Source of the DNA: Arthrobacter crystallopoietes
GTDB lineage: Bacteria > Actinomycetota > Actinomycetes > Actinomycetales > Micrococcaceae
Assembly (NCBI RefSeq): GCF_002849715.1
Contig: NZ_CP018863.1
Location: 3,472,001 to 3,536,000, forward strand
Length of the DNA stretch: 64,000 nucleotides
Reading direction: 5' to 3'
Program-made: the position numbers and the translations under genes
Notes under the pieces: model-generated
The model's input: only the letters and a program-made list of their open reading frames with translations
Told to the model about the DNA's origin: nothing
The model's database searches: none
Part shown: positions 48,928-58,185 of the stretch, in pieces
Numbering within the stretch: the first letter of the stretch is position 1
How the letters are laid out: each line of letters begins with the position of its first letter

Positions 48928-49839
48928 ATGGCAGAGCTGAACTACCGTGAATGGCGCGACGGGGATGATCTGGCCCTGCTGGAAATCTGGGGCGACCCGG
49001 AAACCACGCAGGTCCAGCACTTCCGCGGGGTGCTGCGTCCGTCGTCGGATCAGCCGTGGTCGCGCTGCATAGTTGCTGAGGACCAAGGTATTGCCGTCGC
49101 TGCCGGCGTGGTCTATGAAACGAGCCTGCATCCGGAGCGGTTGTGGACTTACGTCGAGGTAGCGCGGGACCACCGCCGTGCCGGTTTGGCGAGCACCCTC
49201 CTGGGCATGCTGCGCAAGGAAGCCGAGCAATCGCCGTCGGGCGTTACGCGGTTGCGCGCGAAGGTGGAGCCCGAAAGCAGCGGGGCCGGCTTCGCGCAGG
49301 CCTCCGGGCTGACGCCAATCCAGACGTCGCGGGTGGTCGTCGTGCAGCCTGGTGCGTTGCCGCTTCCGGACCTGACCGAAGCGGACGGTCCGCAGTTGGA
49401 GGAAGCAGCTACGGGTTCTGTGGAATTGACGACGGCGGTGACGGACTTCTACAACTCCGTACATGTCTGGGACCGGGCGGACATGACGCTCGGGCGCGCC
49501 CAGCAGATGCTGCTCAGCGACGCCACCGGTGCCTCCGGTGCGGTGGTGTTGCGGAGCGCGCCCAGGGATAAGGGCGGAACCATCAGCGCTTTCGCCGTCA
49601 GCTACACGCAGGAGCGGACGGACGCTCCGGCGGACGTGCTGCTCGGCTACGACACGGCGCTGGAACCGGAGACGGCCCAGCAGGCTGTCCGTCAGCTGCT
49701 TGCGATGCTGGTGCACCAGTACCCGGTGCAGTTGGAAGTGGATGAGTCCATGACGGCCGTGATGGCAGTGCTGGAACCGCTGCTCGCGGCCGGCACGGCA
49801 CAGCAACTCGGCCCGGTAACATCCATCGTCAGCGACTGA
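48928..49839 (+). CDS. GNAT family N-acetyltransferase
   Basis: The 303-residue protein begins with a GNAT domain: MAELNYREWRDGDDLALLEI, then WTYVEVARDHRRAGLASTLL (acetyl-CoA motif). The second half (residues about 150-300) is a further GNAT-like or ligand module without a clear CoA motif (LLGYDTALEPETAQQAVRQL). The ATG follows CTAGGAGTAACC. The substrate is unknown. Confidence 0.85.
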   Translation: MAELNYREWRDGDDLALLEIWGDPETTQVQHFRGVLRPSSDQPWSRCIVAEDQGIAVAAGVVYETSLHPERLWTYVEVARDHRRAGLASTLLGMLRKEAEQSPSGVTRLRAKVEPESSGAGFAQASGLTPIQTSRVVVVQPGALPLPDLTEADGPQLEEAATGSVELTTAVTDFYNSVHVWDRADMTLGRAQQMLLSDATGASGAVVLRSAPRDKGGTISAFAVSYTQERTDAPADVLLGYDTALEPETAQQAVRQLLAMLVHQYPVQLEVDESMTAVMAVLEPLLAAGTAQQLGPVTSIVSD

Positions 49840-49918
49840 TCCTCCACAGCTGCGCGGGCGCCACCACTGAAGCGCCGCGCCATCTAGCAGTATCCACCCT
49901 CCCGCGCGAAGGATTTCC

Positions 49919-51364
49919 TTGGGCCACTCCCACTCCCATGCAACCGAGGACCAAGGGCCGCCGAGTGCCGAGACACTGGCTGCCCGGCGCAAAGCCAACC
50001 TCTTGCTCGCGGCAATCCTGCTGCCGATCACCGTCCTGACGCTGATCGGCATGATCGCGCTCTGGCCGTCAGGCGACAGTACCGGCGTCGCCGTCACCGA
50101 CCCGTATGCCACCGCGCCAGGCGTGACTTTCGACGTCGGAACGGTGCAGCGGGTTGCGATCGAAACCTGCCCGTCGTCAGCGGCAGCCGTTGAGGCGGGG
50201 GCGGAAGCGCAGGAATGCATGGTCGCCTACACCCAGCCCGAAGCGGGCGGCTCGCCGCTGCAGGTAGAAGTGACGCCGGAGATCGCCCAGTCCCGCGGGG
50301 TGGAAGCGGGCGACAAGATCCGCTACCTGAACCTGAGCGAGATCATGCCGGACCAGCCGGGTACCTTCATTTTCGTGGACTTTGTCCGCAGCATTCCGAT
50401 CGTGCTGCTGGCCGTGCTGTACGCCGTCGTCGTTGTTTCGGTGGCCCGCTGGCGCGGCTTCCGGGCGATGCTCGGGCTGGTCGGCGGGTTTATCGTGATG
50501 GCGCAGTTCATCCTGCCTGGGCTGGTGGAGGGCAAACCGCCGCTCCTGCTGGGACTGATCGGCTCGATTGTGATCATGGTGGGCGTGCTGTATTTCGCGC
50601 ATGGTTTCTCCGCCCGGACCTCCACCGCTCTGCTGGGCACGCTGTTCGGGCTGGGCATTACGGCGGTGATGTCGGCCTGGGCCACGGACGCTGCCTATCT
50701 GACCGGCGTGGGGGACGAGGACACCTACCAGCTGGTCAACATGGGCGGGCAGATGTCGCTCTCGGGCATCATCATGTGCGGACTGATCATCTCCGGGCTC
50801 GGCGTGCTGAACGATGTGACCATCACGCAGTCCTCCGCCGTCTGGGAGATGTACGAGCTGGCGCCGGGGGCATCGGCAAAACGGCTGTTCACAGGCGCCA
50901 TGCGCGTGGGCCGCGACCACATTGCCTCCACCGTCTACACCATCGCCTTTGCCTACGCCGGCGCCGCGCTGCCGGTGCTGATCCTGGTCTCGCTCTATGA
51001 GCGTCCGCTGTTCGACACGCTGACCAGCGGCGAGCTGGCGGAGGAGATCGTCCGTACCCTGGTCGGTTCCATCGGGCTGGTGCTGGCGATCCCGGTGACC
51101 ACCTTGATCGCCGTGCTGGTGGTCAAGGCTACCGGCATCCGCCGTACCGAGGAGGTCACCGTGGGAGTAGCCGGGGGAGAGGCCCTCGCCGTCGCTGGCA
51201 TAGACCGTGGACAAGCCGCCGAGCGCGCCCATCTTACCAACGACGGCGGCGGCTCGCCCGGGCATAAGGTGCCCACCCAGCATGGGCTGCCCATCCGGGA
51301 CGAGCCACCCGCTCAGCCTGAGCTGCCCACCCGGCGCGGGCGGCGCCGCGCGGAAGAGGGCTGA
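49919..51364 (+). CDS. YibE/F-family membrane protein
   Basis: The 481-residue protein has one N-terminal segment after a His-rich start (MGHSHSHATEDQ), an exported or external domain (residues about 60-155), then a seven- to eight-segment YibE/F core: VRSIPIVLLAVLYAVVVVSV, TDAAYLTGVGDEDTYQLVN, and LSGIIMCGLIISGLGVLNDV. The family is known in actinobacteria and firmicutes; its function is unsettled. The start is TTG with AAGGA. The hydrophilic tail includes TNDGGGSPGHK, encoded by a near-copy of the dispersed element (51237-51249). Confidence 0.88.
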   Translation: MGHSHSHATEDQGPPSAETLAARRKANLLLAAILLPITVLTLIGMIALWPSGDSTGVAVTDPYATAPGVTFDVGTVQRVAIETCPSSAAAVEAGAEAQECMVAYTQPEAGGSPLQVEVTPEIAQSRGVEAGDKIRYLNLSEIMPDQPGTFIFVDFVRSIPIVLLAVLYAVVVVSVARWRGFRAMLGLVGGFIVMAQFILPGLVEGKPPLLLGLIGSIVIMVGVLYFAHGFSARTSTALLGTLFGLGITAVMSAWATDAAYLTGVGDEDTYQLVNMGGQMSLSGIIMCGLIISGLGVLNDVTITQSSAVWEMYELAPGASAKRLFTGAMRVGRDHIASTVYTIAFAYAGAALPVLILVSLYERPLFDTLTSGELAEEIVRTLVGSIGLVLAIPVTTLIAVLVVKATGIRRTEEVTVGVAGGEALAVAGIDRGQAAERAHLTNDGGGSPGHKVPTQHGLPIRDEPPAQPELPTRRGRRRAEEG

Positions 51365-51488
51365 GAAGAGCACCGAGCAGAGTGCTGCTCCTGCCAGCCA
51401 GGTGCCGGCCAGTCAGCAGGTTTCCGCCGGTGTTCGGCGTTATCCACAGTGGTTCGGCAGATTTGCGTGGTTTTGAGAGAATAGGTAA

Positions 51489-52670
51489 GTGACTGTTACC
51501 GCTGTACCCACGTCGGACACCCGCTTGGAGCTGCCTCCGCTCAAGCTCGGGCCGCTGACCGTTGATGCTCCCGTGATCCTGGCGCCCATGGCCGGGATCA
51601 CCAACAAGGCGTTCCGCCGGCTCTGCCGCGAGTACGGCGGCGGACTCTACGTGTCTGAAATGGTGACTTCCCGCGCGCTGGTCGAGCGCAGTCCGGAGTC
51701 GATGCGCATCATTTCGCACGACGAGGACGAGAAGGTCCGCTCGGTCCAGCTGTACGGCGTGGACCCCAAGACCGTCGGCGCCGCCGTGCGCCTGCTGGTC
51801 GAAGAGGACCGTGCGGACCACATCGACCTCAATTTCGGCTGCCCGGTGCCTAAGGTCACCCGCAAGGGCGGCGGCTCGGCGCTGCCATGGAAGCTGGACC
51901 TGTTCACCGGCATTGTGCAAACCGCGGTGAAGGAAGCGTCCAAGGGCAACATCCCGCTGACCATCAAGATGCGCAAGGGGATCGACGACGACCATCTGAC
52001 GTACCTGGACGCAGGCCGGATCGCGCGCGATGCCGGGGTTGCCGCCGTCGCGCTGCATGGCCGCACCGCGTCCCAGTTCTACTCGGGCAAGGCGGACTGG
52101 TCCGCCATTGCCAACCTCCGCGAAGCGCTGCCCGACATTCCGGTGCTCGGCAACGGCGATATCTGGAGTGCAGAGGACGCCATCCGCATGGTCCGCGAAA
52201 CCGGGGTGGATGGCATCGTGGTCGGCCGTGGCTGCCAGGGCCGGCCATGGCTTTTCGGCGATTTGCAGGCGGCGTTCGAGGGCAGCGACCGGCGTTACCG
52301 TCCCGGGCTGAAAGAGGTTGCGGAAAGCGTCTACCGCCACGCGCAACTGCTGATCGAAACCTTCGGCGACGAGGGGAAAGCCCTGCGGGACATCCGCAAG
52401 CACATGGCCTGGTACTTCAAGGGCTACATGGTCGGCGGCGAACTGCGCGCCAAACTGGCCACCGTTCCCACGCTTGAGGTGCTGCGCGAACTGCTGGACA
52501 CGTTGGACATGAGCGCCCCGTATCCGGGCGCCGACGCCGAGGGGCCGCGCGGCCGGGCAGGCTCGCCCAAGCGTACCGCCTTGCCGGAAAAGTGGCTGGA
52601 ATCGCGGCTGCTCAACGACGCCCAGCAGGCGGATATCTCGGCTGCCGAATTGGATGTTTCCGGTGGCTGA
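51489..52670 (+). CDS. dusB: tRNA-dihydrouridine synthase
   Basis: The 393-residue FMN-dependent enzyme reduces uridines in tRNA D-loops. It shows VILAPMAGITNKAFRRLCRE, the catalytic Cys in LNFGCPVPKVTRKGGGSAL, TIKMRKGI, VALHGRTASQFYSG and GIVVGRGCQGRPWLF. The C-terminal helical domain (HMAWYFKGY) contacts tRNA. GTG 51489 follows AGGTAA. Its last bases overlap the dgt gene, a common actinobacterial pairing. Confidence 0.95.
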   Translation: MTVTAVPTSDTRLELPPLKLGPLTVDAPVILAPMAGITNKAFRRLCREYGGGLYVSEMVTSRALVERSPESMRIISHDEDEKVRSVQLYGVDPKTVGAAVRLLVEEDRADHIDLNFGCPVPKVTRKGGGSALPWKLDLFTGIVQTAVKEASKGNIPLTIKMRKGIDDDHLTYLDAGRIARDAGVAAVALHGRTASQFYSGKADWSAIANLREALPDIPVLGNGDIWSAEDAIRMVRETGVDGIVVGRGCQGRPWLFGDLQAAFEGSDRRYRPGLKEVAESVYRHAQLLIETFGDEGKALRDIRKHMAWYFKGYMVGGELRAKLATVPTLEVLRELLDTLDMSAPYPGADAEGPRGRAGSPKRTALPEKWLESRLLNDAQQADISAAELDVSGG

Positions 52671-53958
52671 GAACACCGTCATTACTCCGGCGCCGCTGAT
52701 GCCCGGCTATACGGAAACGGACCAGGAACGCTGGGTCGCCGAGCCCGCCAAGAGCACGTACCGCACCCATTTCGAGCGGGACCGTGCCCGGGTGCTGCAT
52801 TCCTCGGCGCTGCGCCGGCTCGGGGCGAAAACCCAGGTGGTCTCCCCGGATACGGATGACTTTGTCCGCACCCGGCTCACGCACAGCCTGGAAGTCGCGC
52901 AAGTCGGCCGCGAGCTCGGCCGCACCCTGGGCTGCGACCCGGACGTGGTGGATGCCGCCTGCCTCGCGCATGACCTAGGACACCCGCCCTTCGGACACAA
53001 TGGGGAGACCGCGCTGAACGCCGCGGCCCACGCCATCGGCGGGTTCGAGGGCAACGCCCAGACGCTGCGCCTGCTCACCCGGCTGGAGCCGAAGGTGCTC
53101 CATGCTGACGGATCCCCCGCGGGACTGAACCTGACCCGCGCCAGCCTCGATGCGGCCTGCAAGTACCCGTGGTCGGTGGCGGACGCACCGGTCATCCACG
53201 GCAAGCGCACCAGCAAGTTCGGCGCGTACGAGGACGATTTGCCGGTCTTTAACTGGCTGCGGCAGGGTGCGCCGGAGCGGCGCTCCTGCATTGAGGCGCA
53301 GGTCATGGATCTGGCCGACGATATTTCCTACTCGGTGCATGACGTCGAGGACGCCATCGTGGCAGGGCGCGTGCAGCTGAAGTGGATGGAAAATCCTGAC
53401 CACCGCAGCCGCGTCATTGGCTACACCCAGCAGTGGTACCTGCCGCACAGCGACCCGGCCGAAGTGGACGCAGCACTTTCCCGACTGCAGGCCTCCGGCG
53501 TGTGGGTGCCGGAAGCAGACGGCAGCCGCAGGGCCATGGCCGCACTGAAGGACATGACCAGCCAGCTGATCGGACGGTTCTGCTCCAGCGCGCTGGAAGC
53601 CACCCGCTCCATCTACGGTCCGGACGCCCTGACCAGGTATGCCGCGGAACTGGTTGTGCCGCAGGAAACGGTCATGGAGATCGCCGTCATGAAGGGCTTG
53701 GCCACCACGTTCGTCATGACCACGGACCTGCGGCAGCCCATCTATGAGCGCCAGCAGGAAATCCTCACGGACCTCGTACACGAACTCCACGCCACCGGCG
53801 CGCGGCATCTTGAGCAGCCCTTCGCCGCCGACTGGCACGCAGCTAACGACGACGGCGCCCGGCTTCGCGTGGTCATCGACCAGATTGCGTCGCTGACCGA
53901 TGTATCGGCAATCGCACTGCACGAACGCCTGATGGGTTCGCACCGGACGCTGCTCTGA
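52654..53958 (+). CDS. dgt: Deoxyguanosinetriphosphate triphosphohydrolase-like protein
   Basis: Dgt hydrolyses dGTP or other dNTPs to the nucleoside and triphosphate. The 434-residue HD-domain protein has RLTHSLEVAQVGRELGR, AHDLGHPPFGHNGE (the HD pair), DLADDISYSVHDVEDAI, and a C-terminal helical region. The ATG at 52654 overlaps dusB by 17 bases; GTG 52663 is a possible start. Residues ANDDGAR are encoded by a variant of the dispersed element (53843-53855). Confidence 0.93.
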   Translation: MFPVAENTVITPAPLMPGYTETDQERWVAEPAKSTYRTHFERDRARVLHSSALRRLGAKTQVVSPDTDDFVRTRLTHSLEVAQVGRELGRTLGCDPDVVDAACLAHDLGHPPFGHNGETALNAAAHAIGGFEGNAQTLRLLTRLEPKVLHADGSPAGLNLTRASLDAACKYPWSVADAPVIHGKRTSKFGAYEDDLPVFNWLRQGAPERRSCIEAQVMDLADDISYSVHDVEDAIVAGRVQLKWMENPDHRSRVIGYTQQWYLPHSDPAEVDAALSRLQASGVWVPEADGSRRAMAALKDMTSQLIGRFCSSALEATRSIYGPDALTRYAAELVVPQETVMEIAVMKGLATTFVMTTDLRQPIYERQQEILTDLVHELHATGARHLEQPFAADWHAANDDGARLRVVIDQIASLTDVSAIALHERLMGSHRTLL

Positions 53959-54052
53959 TACTCCTCCAGAGGCCCTGCACACAGAGGCCCCGCCCAGTCA
54001 TGCGCCATTCCACCTCCGGGTGAACTCGTCCTGCCCGGGTGTGCACCATTCC

Positions 54053-54095
54053 TGCACATCCGGCAGCGGCGTTGCCGCTGTGCACATCCGGCAGC
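54053..54095. repeat. 15-bp direct repeat with a small hairpin before dnaG
   Basis: TGCACATCCGGCAGC occurs at 54053-54067 and 54081-54095. Between them CAGCGGC-GTT-GCCGCTG (54064-54080) forms a perfect 7-bp hairpin. It lies in the 178-base gap before dnaG, 42 bases before the ATG. Confidence 0.7.
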
Positions 54096-54136
54096 CGGGC
54101 GCCGGACGATTTGGAGCGATTGCCTAAACTGGTTGC

Positions 54137-56182
54137 ATGGCCGGACTGATAAAACGTGAAGACATCGACGAGGTCCGCCAGCGTACAGACATCAAGGAAA
54201 TTGTTGACGGATACGTCACGCTCAAATCCGCTGGCATCGGTTCGTTCAAGGGCCTCTGCCCGTTCCACGATGAGCGCTCACCTTCGTTCCATGTCCGCCC
54301 GCAGGTAGGCAGCTACCACTGCTTCGGTTGCGGAGAGGGTGGCGATGTAATTTCCTTCGTCCAGAAGATGGACCACAGTACCTTCAGCGAGACGGTGGAG
54401 AAACTAGCCCACCGGATCAACTTCACCCTCCGCTACGAAGACGGCGGAACCGGGCCGCGCCGCGAAGACGTCGGAAAGCGGCAGCGGCTGCTGGATGCCC
54501 ATAAGATCGCGGCGGAGTTCTTCCGGGAGCAACTGCTGACACCGGGCGGCGCCACTGGACGCCAGTTCCTGTCCGGACGCGGCTTCGACCAAGCGGCCGC
54601 GGACCACTTCGGCGTGGGGTACGCCCCGCAGGGGTGGGACTCGCTGCTCAAACATCTCACCGGCCGGGGCTTCACCCAGGATGAGCTGAAGCTGACCGGT
54701 ATGTTCTCCGAGGGCAACAGGGGCATCTACGATCGTTTCCGCGGCCGCCTGATCTGGCCCATCCGGGACATCGCGGGGGATACTGTCGGCTTCGGTGCAC
54801 GCAAACTCTTCGAGGACGACCAAGGGCCGAAGTACCTGAACACTCCGGAAACCACCCTCTATAAGAAATCCCAAGTGCTGTACGGGATCGATCTTGCCAA
54901 GCGCGACATCGCCCGGAACCGCCAGCTTGTCGTCGTGGAGGGGTACACGGATGTCATGGCCTGCCATCTGGCAGGCATCGGCACTGCGGTTGCCACCTGC
55001 GGTACCGCCTTCGGCACGGACCACATCAAGATCGCACGGCGGCTGCTTTCCGACGACGGCACGGGCGGTGAGGTGATCTTCACCTTCGACGGCGACGCCG
55101 CTGGCCAGAAGGCTGCTCTGCGGGCCTTCGACGAGGACCAACGGTTTATCGCCCAGACCTTTGTGGCGGTGGAACCCAACGGGGCGGATCCCTGCGACCT
55201 GAGGCTGAACAGGGGAGAGGCGGCGGTCAGAGATCTGATCGGCTCCCGGCGTCCGTTGTTCGAATTCGCTATCAAGGCAACCCTGAAGAAGTTCGACCTG
55301 AACACGGTCGAAGGCCGCGTCCAAGCGCTGCGGGCGTCGGCACCGGTGGTTGCCCAGATCCGCGACTCCGCGATGCGGCCTGCCTACTCCCGTGAACTGG
55401 CCGGTTGGCTCGGTATGGAGGTGGACGAGGTGCTGCGTGCTGTCTCGGGCGCAGCCAAGCGCCTGCGGGAACAGCAACAGGAAGGCACCGAAGCCGGCAA
55501 CGGCCAGGCCAGGCCGGGCGTGGCGCAGCAGACCCAGCAGGGCGGATCCGGCCAGCAGAGGACGGCAGGCCAGGACAGGTCCCCGGGTCAGCGCGGACGT
55601 TCGGGGCAGTTTTCCCAGCGACAGTCGGACGGCCGGCAGTATCCGGCAGATCCCTACGAATCCAACCCACGAGGGTTAGGCCCCGATAATCCTGTGCCGG
55701 CTCCGGCCTTCACCCGTCCTGATCCCAGAGATCCTGTGGCACGGATGGAGCGGGAGGCGCTCGAAGTCGCGCTCCAGCAGCCTGGTCTGCTGGACGCCGG
55801 ACAATGGCAGAGCTTTACCGAGGTGAGGTTCCGCACTCCCGCCCATGCTTTGGTGCATGATGCGGTGCGGGCGGCCGGGTTTGCCGGGGCCACACCGTCG
55901 CAATGGGTGGAAAGCGTGAGGCAGGAAGTTCCCGAGGAACTTCGCTCGCTTGTGTCCGAGTTGGCGGTCACGCCCTTGCCGGCGCACAACGATGATGCGC
56001 TGAAGTCGTACTGCAAAGGCATCCTGAACCGGCTGTTCGACCTGCAGATCACCCAACTTAAAGCCGAAAAAATGGGCCAGCTCCAGCGGATGGACCCGTC
56101 GGCGGATCCGGAGCTGTTCCAGCAGTTGAACCGGGAATTGATGGAGCTCGAAATGCAGCGCCGGGCGCTGCGCTCGGAATAG
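54137..56182 (+). CDS. dnaG: DNA primase
   Basis: DnaG makes RNA primers for replication. The 681-residue protein has the CHC2 zinc finger (Cys41, His44, Cys62, Cys65: LCPFHDERSPSF and YHCFGCGEGGD), the primase N-domain (YDRFRGRLIWPIRD), a Toprim centre (VVVEGYTDVMACHLAGI, FTFDGDAAGQKA), and a C-terminal helicase-interaction region after a Gln/Gly-rich linker (residues about 455-515). The linker is typical of actinobacterial DnaG. The ATG at 54137 begins MAGLIKREDIDEV. Confidence 0.97.
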   Translation: MAGLIKREDIDEVRQRTDIKEIVDGYVTLKSAGIGSFKGLCPFHDERSPSFHVRPQVGSYHCFGCGEGGDVISFVQKMDHSTFSETVEKLAHRINFTLRYEDGGTGPRREDVGKRQRLLDAHKIAAEFFREQLLTPGGATGRQFLSGRGFDQAAADHFGVGYAPQGWDSLLKHLTGRGFTQDELKLTGMFSEGNRGIYDRFRGRLIWPIRDIAGDTVGFGARKLFEDDQGPKYLNTPETTLYKKSQVLYGIDLAKRDIARNRQLVVVEGYTDVMACHLAGIGTAVATCGTAFGTDHIKIARRLLSDDGTGGEVIFTFDGDAAGQKAALRAFDEDQRFIAQTFVAVEPNGADPCDLRLNRGEAAVRDLIGSRRPLFEFAIKATLKKFDLNTVEGRVQALRASAPVVAQIRDSAMRPAYSRELAGWLGMEVDEVLRAVSGAAKRLREQQQEGTEAGNGQARPGVAQQTQQGGSGQQRTAGQDRSPGQRGRSGQFSQRQSDGRQYPADPYESNPRGLGPDNPVPAPAFTRPDPRDPVARMEREALEVALQQPGLLDAGQWQSFTEVRFRTPAHALVHDAVRAAGFAGATPSQWVESVRQEVPEELRSLVSELAVTPLPAHNDDALKSYCKGILNRLFDLQITQLKAEKMGQLQRMDPSADPELFQQLNRELMELEMQRRALRSE

Positions 56183-56210
56183 CGAACGCCGATTTGGCAT
56201 TTCCGGTCAG

Positions 56211-56222
56211 GTTTACGTAAAC
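56211..56222. promoter_or_regulatory. Perfect palindrome GTTTACGTAAAC
   Basis: A 12-bp perfect palindrome in the gap between dnaG and tRNA-Asn. Its half-site GTTTAC also occurs in the GTAAGCGTTTAC site upstream of the beta-glucosidase gene. A LacI-type or other dimeric protein could bind it; the target gene is not clear. Confidence 0.4.
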
Positions 56223-56311
56223 TCATTGAGGCCTTGATGGAGCCGCAAAGCTTCCGAAAATGGTGTTCTGAACCGACGTTTTTTACGTCAGGAACTCGAA
56301 AAGTTCAGGAT

Positions 56312-56340
56312 TTCACTTCCGGGAAAAAGCCTTGTAAGGT
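56312..56340 (+). promoter_or_regulatory. Likely promoter of tRNA-Asn
   Basis: TTCACT (56312-56317) and TAAGGT (56335-56340) are separated by 17 bases and lie 14 bases before the tRNA 5' end. They match the sigma-70-type consensus at four and four positions respectively, which is ordinary for actinobacteria. Confidence 0.5.
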
Positions 56341-56354
56341 TGTATCTGCCGCTT

Positions 56355-56430
56355 TCCCCCGTAGCTCAATTGGCAGAGCATTCGACTGTTAATCGAAGGG
56401 TTACTGGTTCGAGTCCAGTCGGGGGAGCCA
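56355..56430 (+). tRNA. tRNA-Asn (anticodon GTT)
   Basis: The 76-base cloverleaf includes an encoded CCA. The acceptor TCCCCCG pairs with CGGGGGA, the D-arm is AGCTCAATTGGCAGAGC, and the anticodon loop CTGTTAA gives GTT. The T-arm is CTGGTTCGAGTCCAG-like with the GGTTCGA core. A strong terminator follows at once. Confidence 0.97.
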
Positions 56431-56432
56431 CC

Positions 56433-56474
56433 ATAAAGAATCCCCGTCCTGCCAGCAGGACGGGGATTCTTTAT
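56433..56474. terminator. Strong bidirectional terminator after tRNA-Asn
   Basis: ATAAAGAATCCCCGTCCTG (56433-56451) pairs with 56456-56474 without mismatch (19 bp) around a CCAG loop. The stem carries A/T-rich outer arms, so each direction ends in a T-rich tail. It separates the tRNA from the convergent beta-glucosidase gene. Confidence 0.93.
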
Positions 56475-56543
56475 TGCCCATTTCCGATGGCATCCGGGTC
56501 GGGGTTATAGGCCAGAAAGTGTGTATCGGCCGGGTGGTTTCCC

Positions 56544-57965
56544 CTAAGCGCTTGCGTGCACGCTGTTGCTGCCGGCCACTGTGGCAAACCAGGTACCGCT
56601 GGCTTTGACCGTCCGCTCGAAGGTTGCATAGTCCACCCGCACGAGGCCGAAACGCTTGTGGTATCCCCAAGCCCACTCGAAGTTGTCCATGAGCGACCAG
56701 CCGAAGTAGCCGCGTAGGTCAACTCCCGCGGCGATCGCCTTATGGCACTGGATCAGATGCGCCCGGATGAATTCGAGCCGGTCCGGATCCTCCACGGCGC
56801 CGTCCGGCCCGACTGCATCTTCATAGGCTGCTCCGTTTTCCGTGATGTAGAGCGCCGTACCCGCTGGACCGCTGTAGTCCTCCTGCAACCGTGTCAGCAG
56901 ACGGTACAGCCCCTCCGGCTGTACCTCCCAGCCCATCGCCGTCGTCGGCAGCCCCCGCGGCACCACGGAAACCTGGTCGGCTGCCGGATAGGGCGGCGCC
57001 AGCGGTCGTTCCACAGGCGCGGCATGTGCGTTCCCTGCATCCGCCCGGGGATGGCCGGTTACTGCTTCGCCGTGGTAGTAATTCACTCCCAGTGTGTCGA
57101 TGGGCGCACTGATTGTGCTCAAGTCACCGGGAAAGATGTGTTCTTCGAGTCCGTGTTGGGCGACGTCCGCGAGGAAGTCCGCCGGATAGGCGCCGTGGAA
57201 CACCGGGTCCAGGAAGGCACGGTTGAACTGGCCGTCGATGTGCCGCGCCGCATCCAAATCTGCTGGATCATTGGGGTCGGCAGGATCGACCACCGTGAAG
57301 TTGAGCGTGAGGCCAAGCCTGGCCTTGGGCGCCCGCTGCCGCAACTCCGTCACGGCTAGGCCATGTCCCAGCAGCAAATGGTGCATGGCGGCGAGGGCGT
57401 CGGAGCGGGACTGGCGCCCGGGTGCGTGCACGCCGGACCCATAACCGAGGAACGCTGAGCACCACGGCTCGTTCAGCGTGGTCCACACATCCACGCGGTC
57501 GCCAAGCACCTCGTGGACGGCCAACGCATACTCGGCGAAGCGGTAGGCGGTATCCCGGTTGGCCCAACCGCCATCGTCTTCGAGCGCCTGCGGCAGATCC
57601 CAGTGATACAGCGTAAGCCACGGCTTGATCTGCGCAGCATGTAGTTCATCGACGAGGCGGGAGTAGAAGTCCAGGCCGGCGGTATTGGTCTTCCGGCCAT
57701 CGGGCTGGATGCGGGACCAGGAGGTCGAGAACCGGTACGAACCCAGATTCAGCGACCGCATTAGTGCGACATCCTCCCGGTAGCGGTGGTAGTGGTCGCA
57801 GGCTGCATCTCCAGTGTGTCCGTCGACGACAGCGCCGGGCAGGCGGCAGAACGTGTCCCAGATCGAATCGCCACGGCCGTCTTCGCCCGTGGCGCCCTCC
57901 ACTTGGTAGGCCGCCGTGGCGGCTCCCCACAGAAAGCCCCTCGGGAAATGCAACACTTCGCTCAT
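56544..57965 (-). CDS. GH1 family beta-glucosidase
   Basis: The 473-residue enzyme hydrolyses beta-linked disaccharides such as cellobiose. GH1 marks are FLWGAATAAYQVEGA at the N-terminus, the acid/base Glu166 in WTTLNEPWCS, the nucleophile Glu376 in YITENGAAYED, and GYFGWSLMDNFEWAWGY. No signal peptide is present, so it acts in the cytoplasm on imported sugar. A LacI-type operator candidate lies 69 bases upstream of the ATG. Confidence 0.95.
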   Translation of the reverse strand: MSEVLHFPRGFLWGAATAAYQVEGATGEDGRGDSIWDTFCRLPGAVVDGHTGDAACDHYHRYREDVALMRSLNLGSYRFSTSWSRIQPDGRKTNTAGLDFYSRLVDELHAAQIKPWLTLYHWDLPQALEDDGGWANRDTAYRFAEYALAVHEVLGDRVDVWTTLNEPWCSAFLGYGSGVHAPGRQSRSDALAAMHHLLLGHGLAVTELRQRAPKARLGLTLNFTVVDPADPNDPADLDAARHIDGQFNRAFLDPVFHGAYPADFLADVAQHGLEEHIFPGDLSTISAPIDTLGVNYYHGEAVTGHPRADAGNAHAAPVERPLAPPYPAADQVSVVPRGLPTTAMGWEVQPEGLYRLLTRLQEDYSGPAGTALYITENGAAYEDAVGPDGAVEDPDRLEFIRAHLIQCHKAIAAGVDLRGYFGWSLMDNFEWAWGYHKRFGLVRVDYATFERTVKASGTWFATVAGSNSVHASA

Positions 57966-58033
57966 ATCCGGCTCCGACCTGTGCTGATGGTGTCAATGGC
58001 TGGCTGTCAGCATAGTGTTGGAAGTATCGGAGC

Positions 58034-58045
58034 GTAAGCGTTTAC
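58034..58045. promoter_or_regulatory. LacI-type operator candidate GTAAGCGTTTAC
   Basis: A near-palindrome with the central CG typical of LacI-family operators, 69 bases upstream of the beta-glucosidase start on the divergent side. Such sites are usually bound by sugar-responsive repressors. No regulator gene is within the window. Confidence 0.55.
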
Positions 58046-58185
58046 TGTCTCGGAAGCATTGCAATTGCCGAAGATCTTCGCGTTTGAATGTCGTCCTCAT
58101 GGCTGAGGGGTTGAATTCAGGCAGAATGATAATTTTAGACTGTGGACACTCGAGCACTACCAAACTAGCAATGGAGGCAGAGCCC

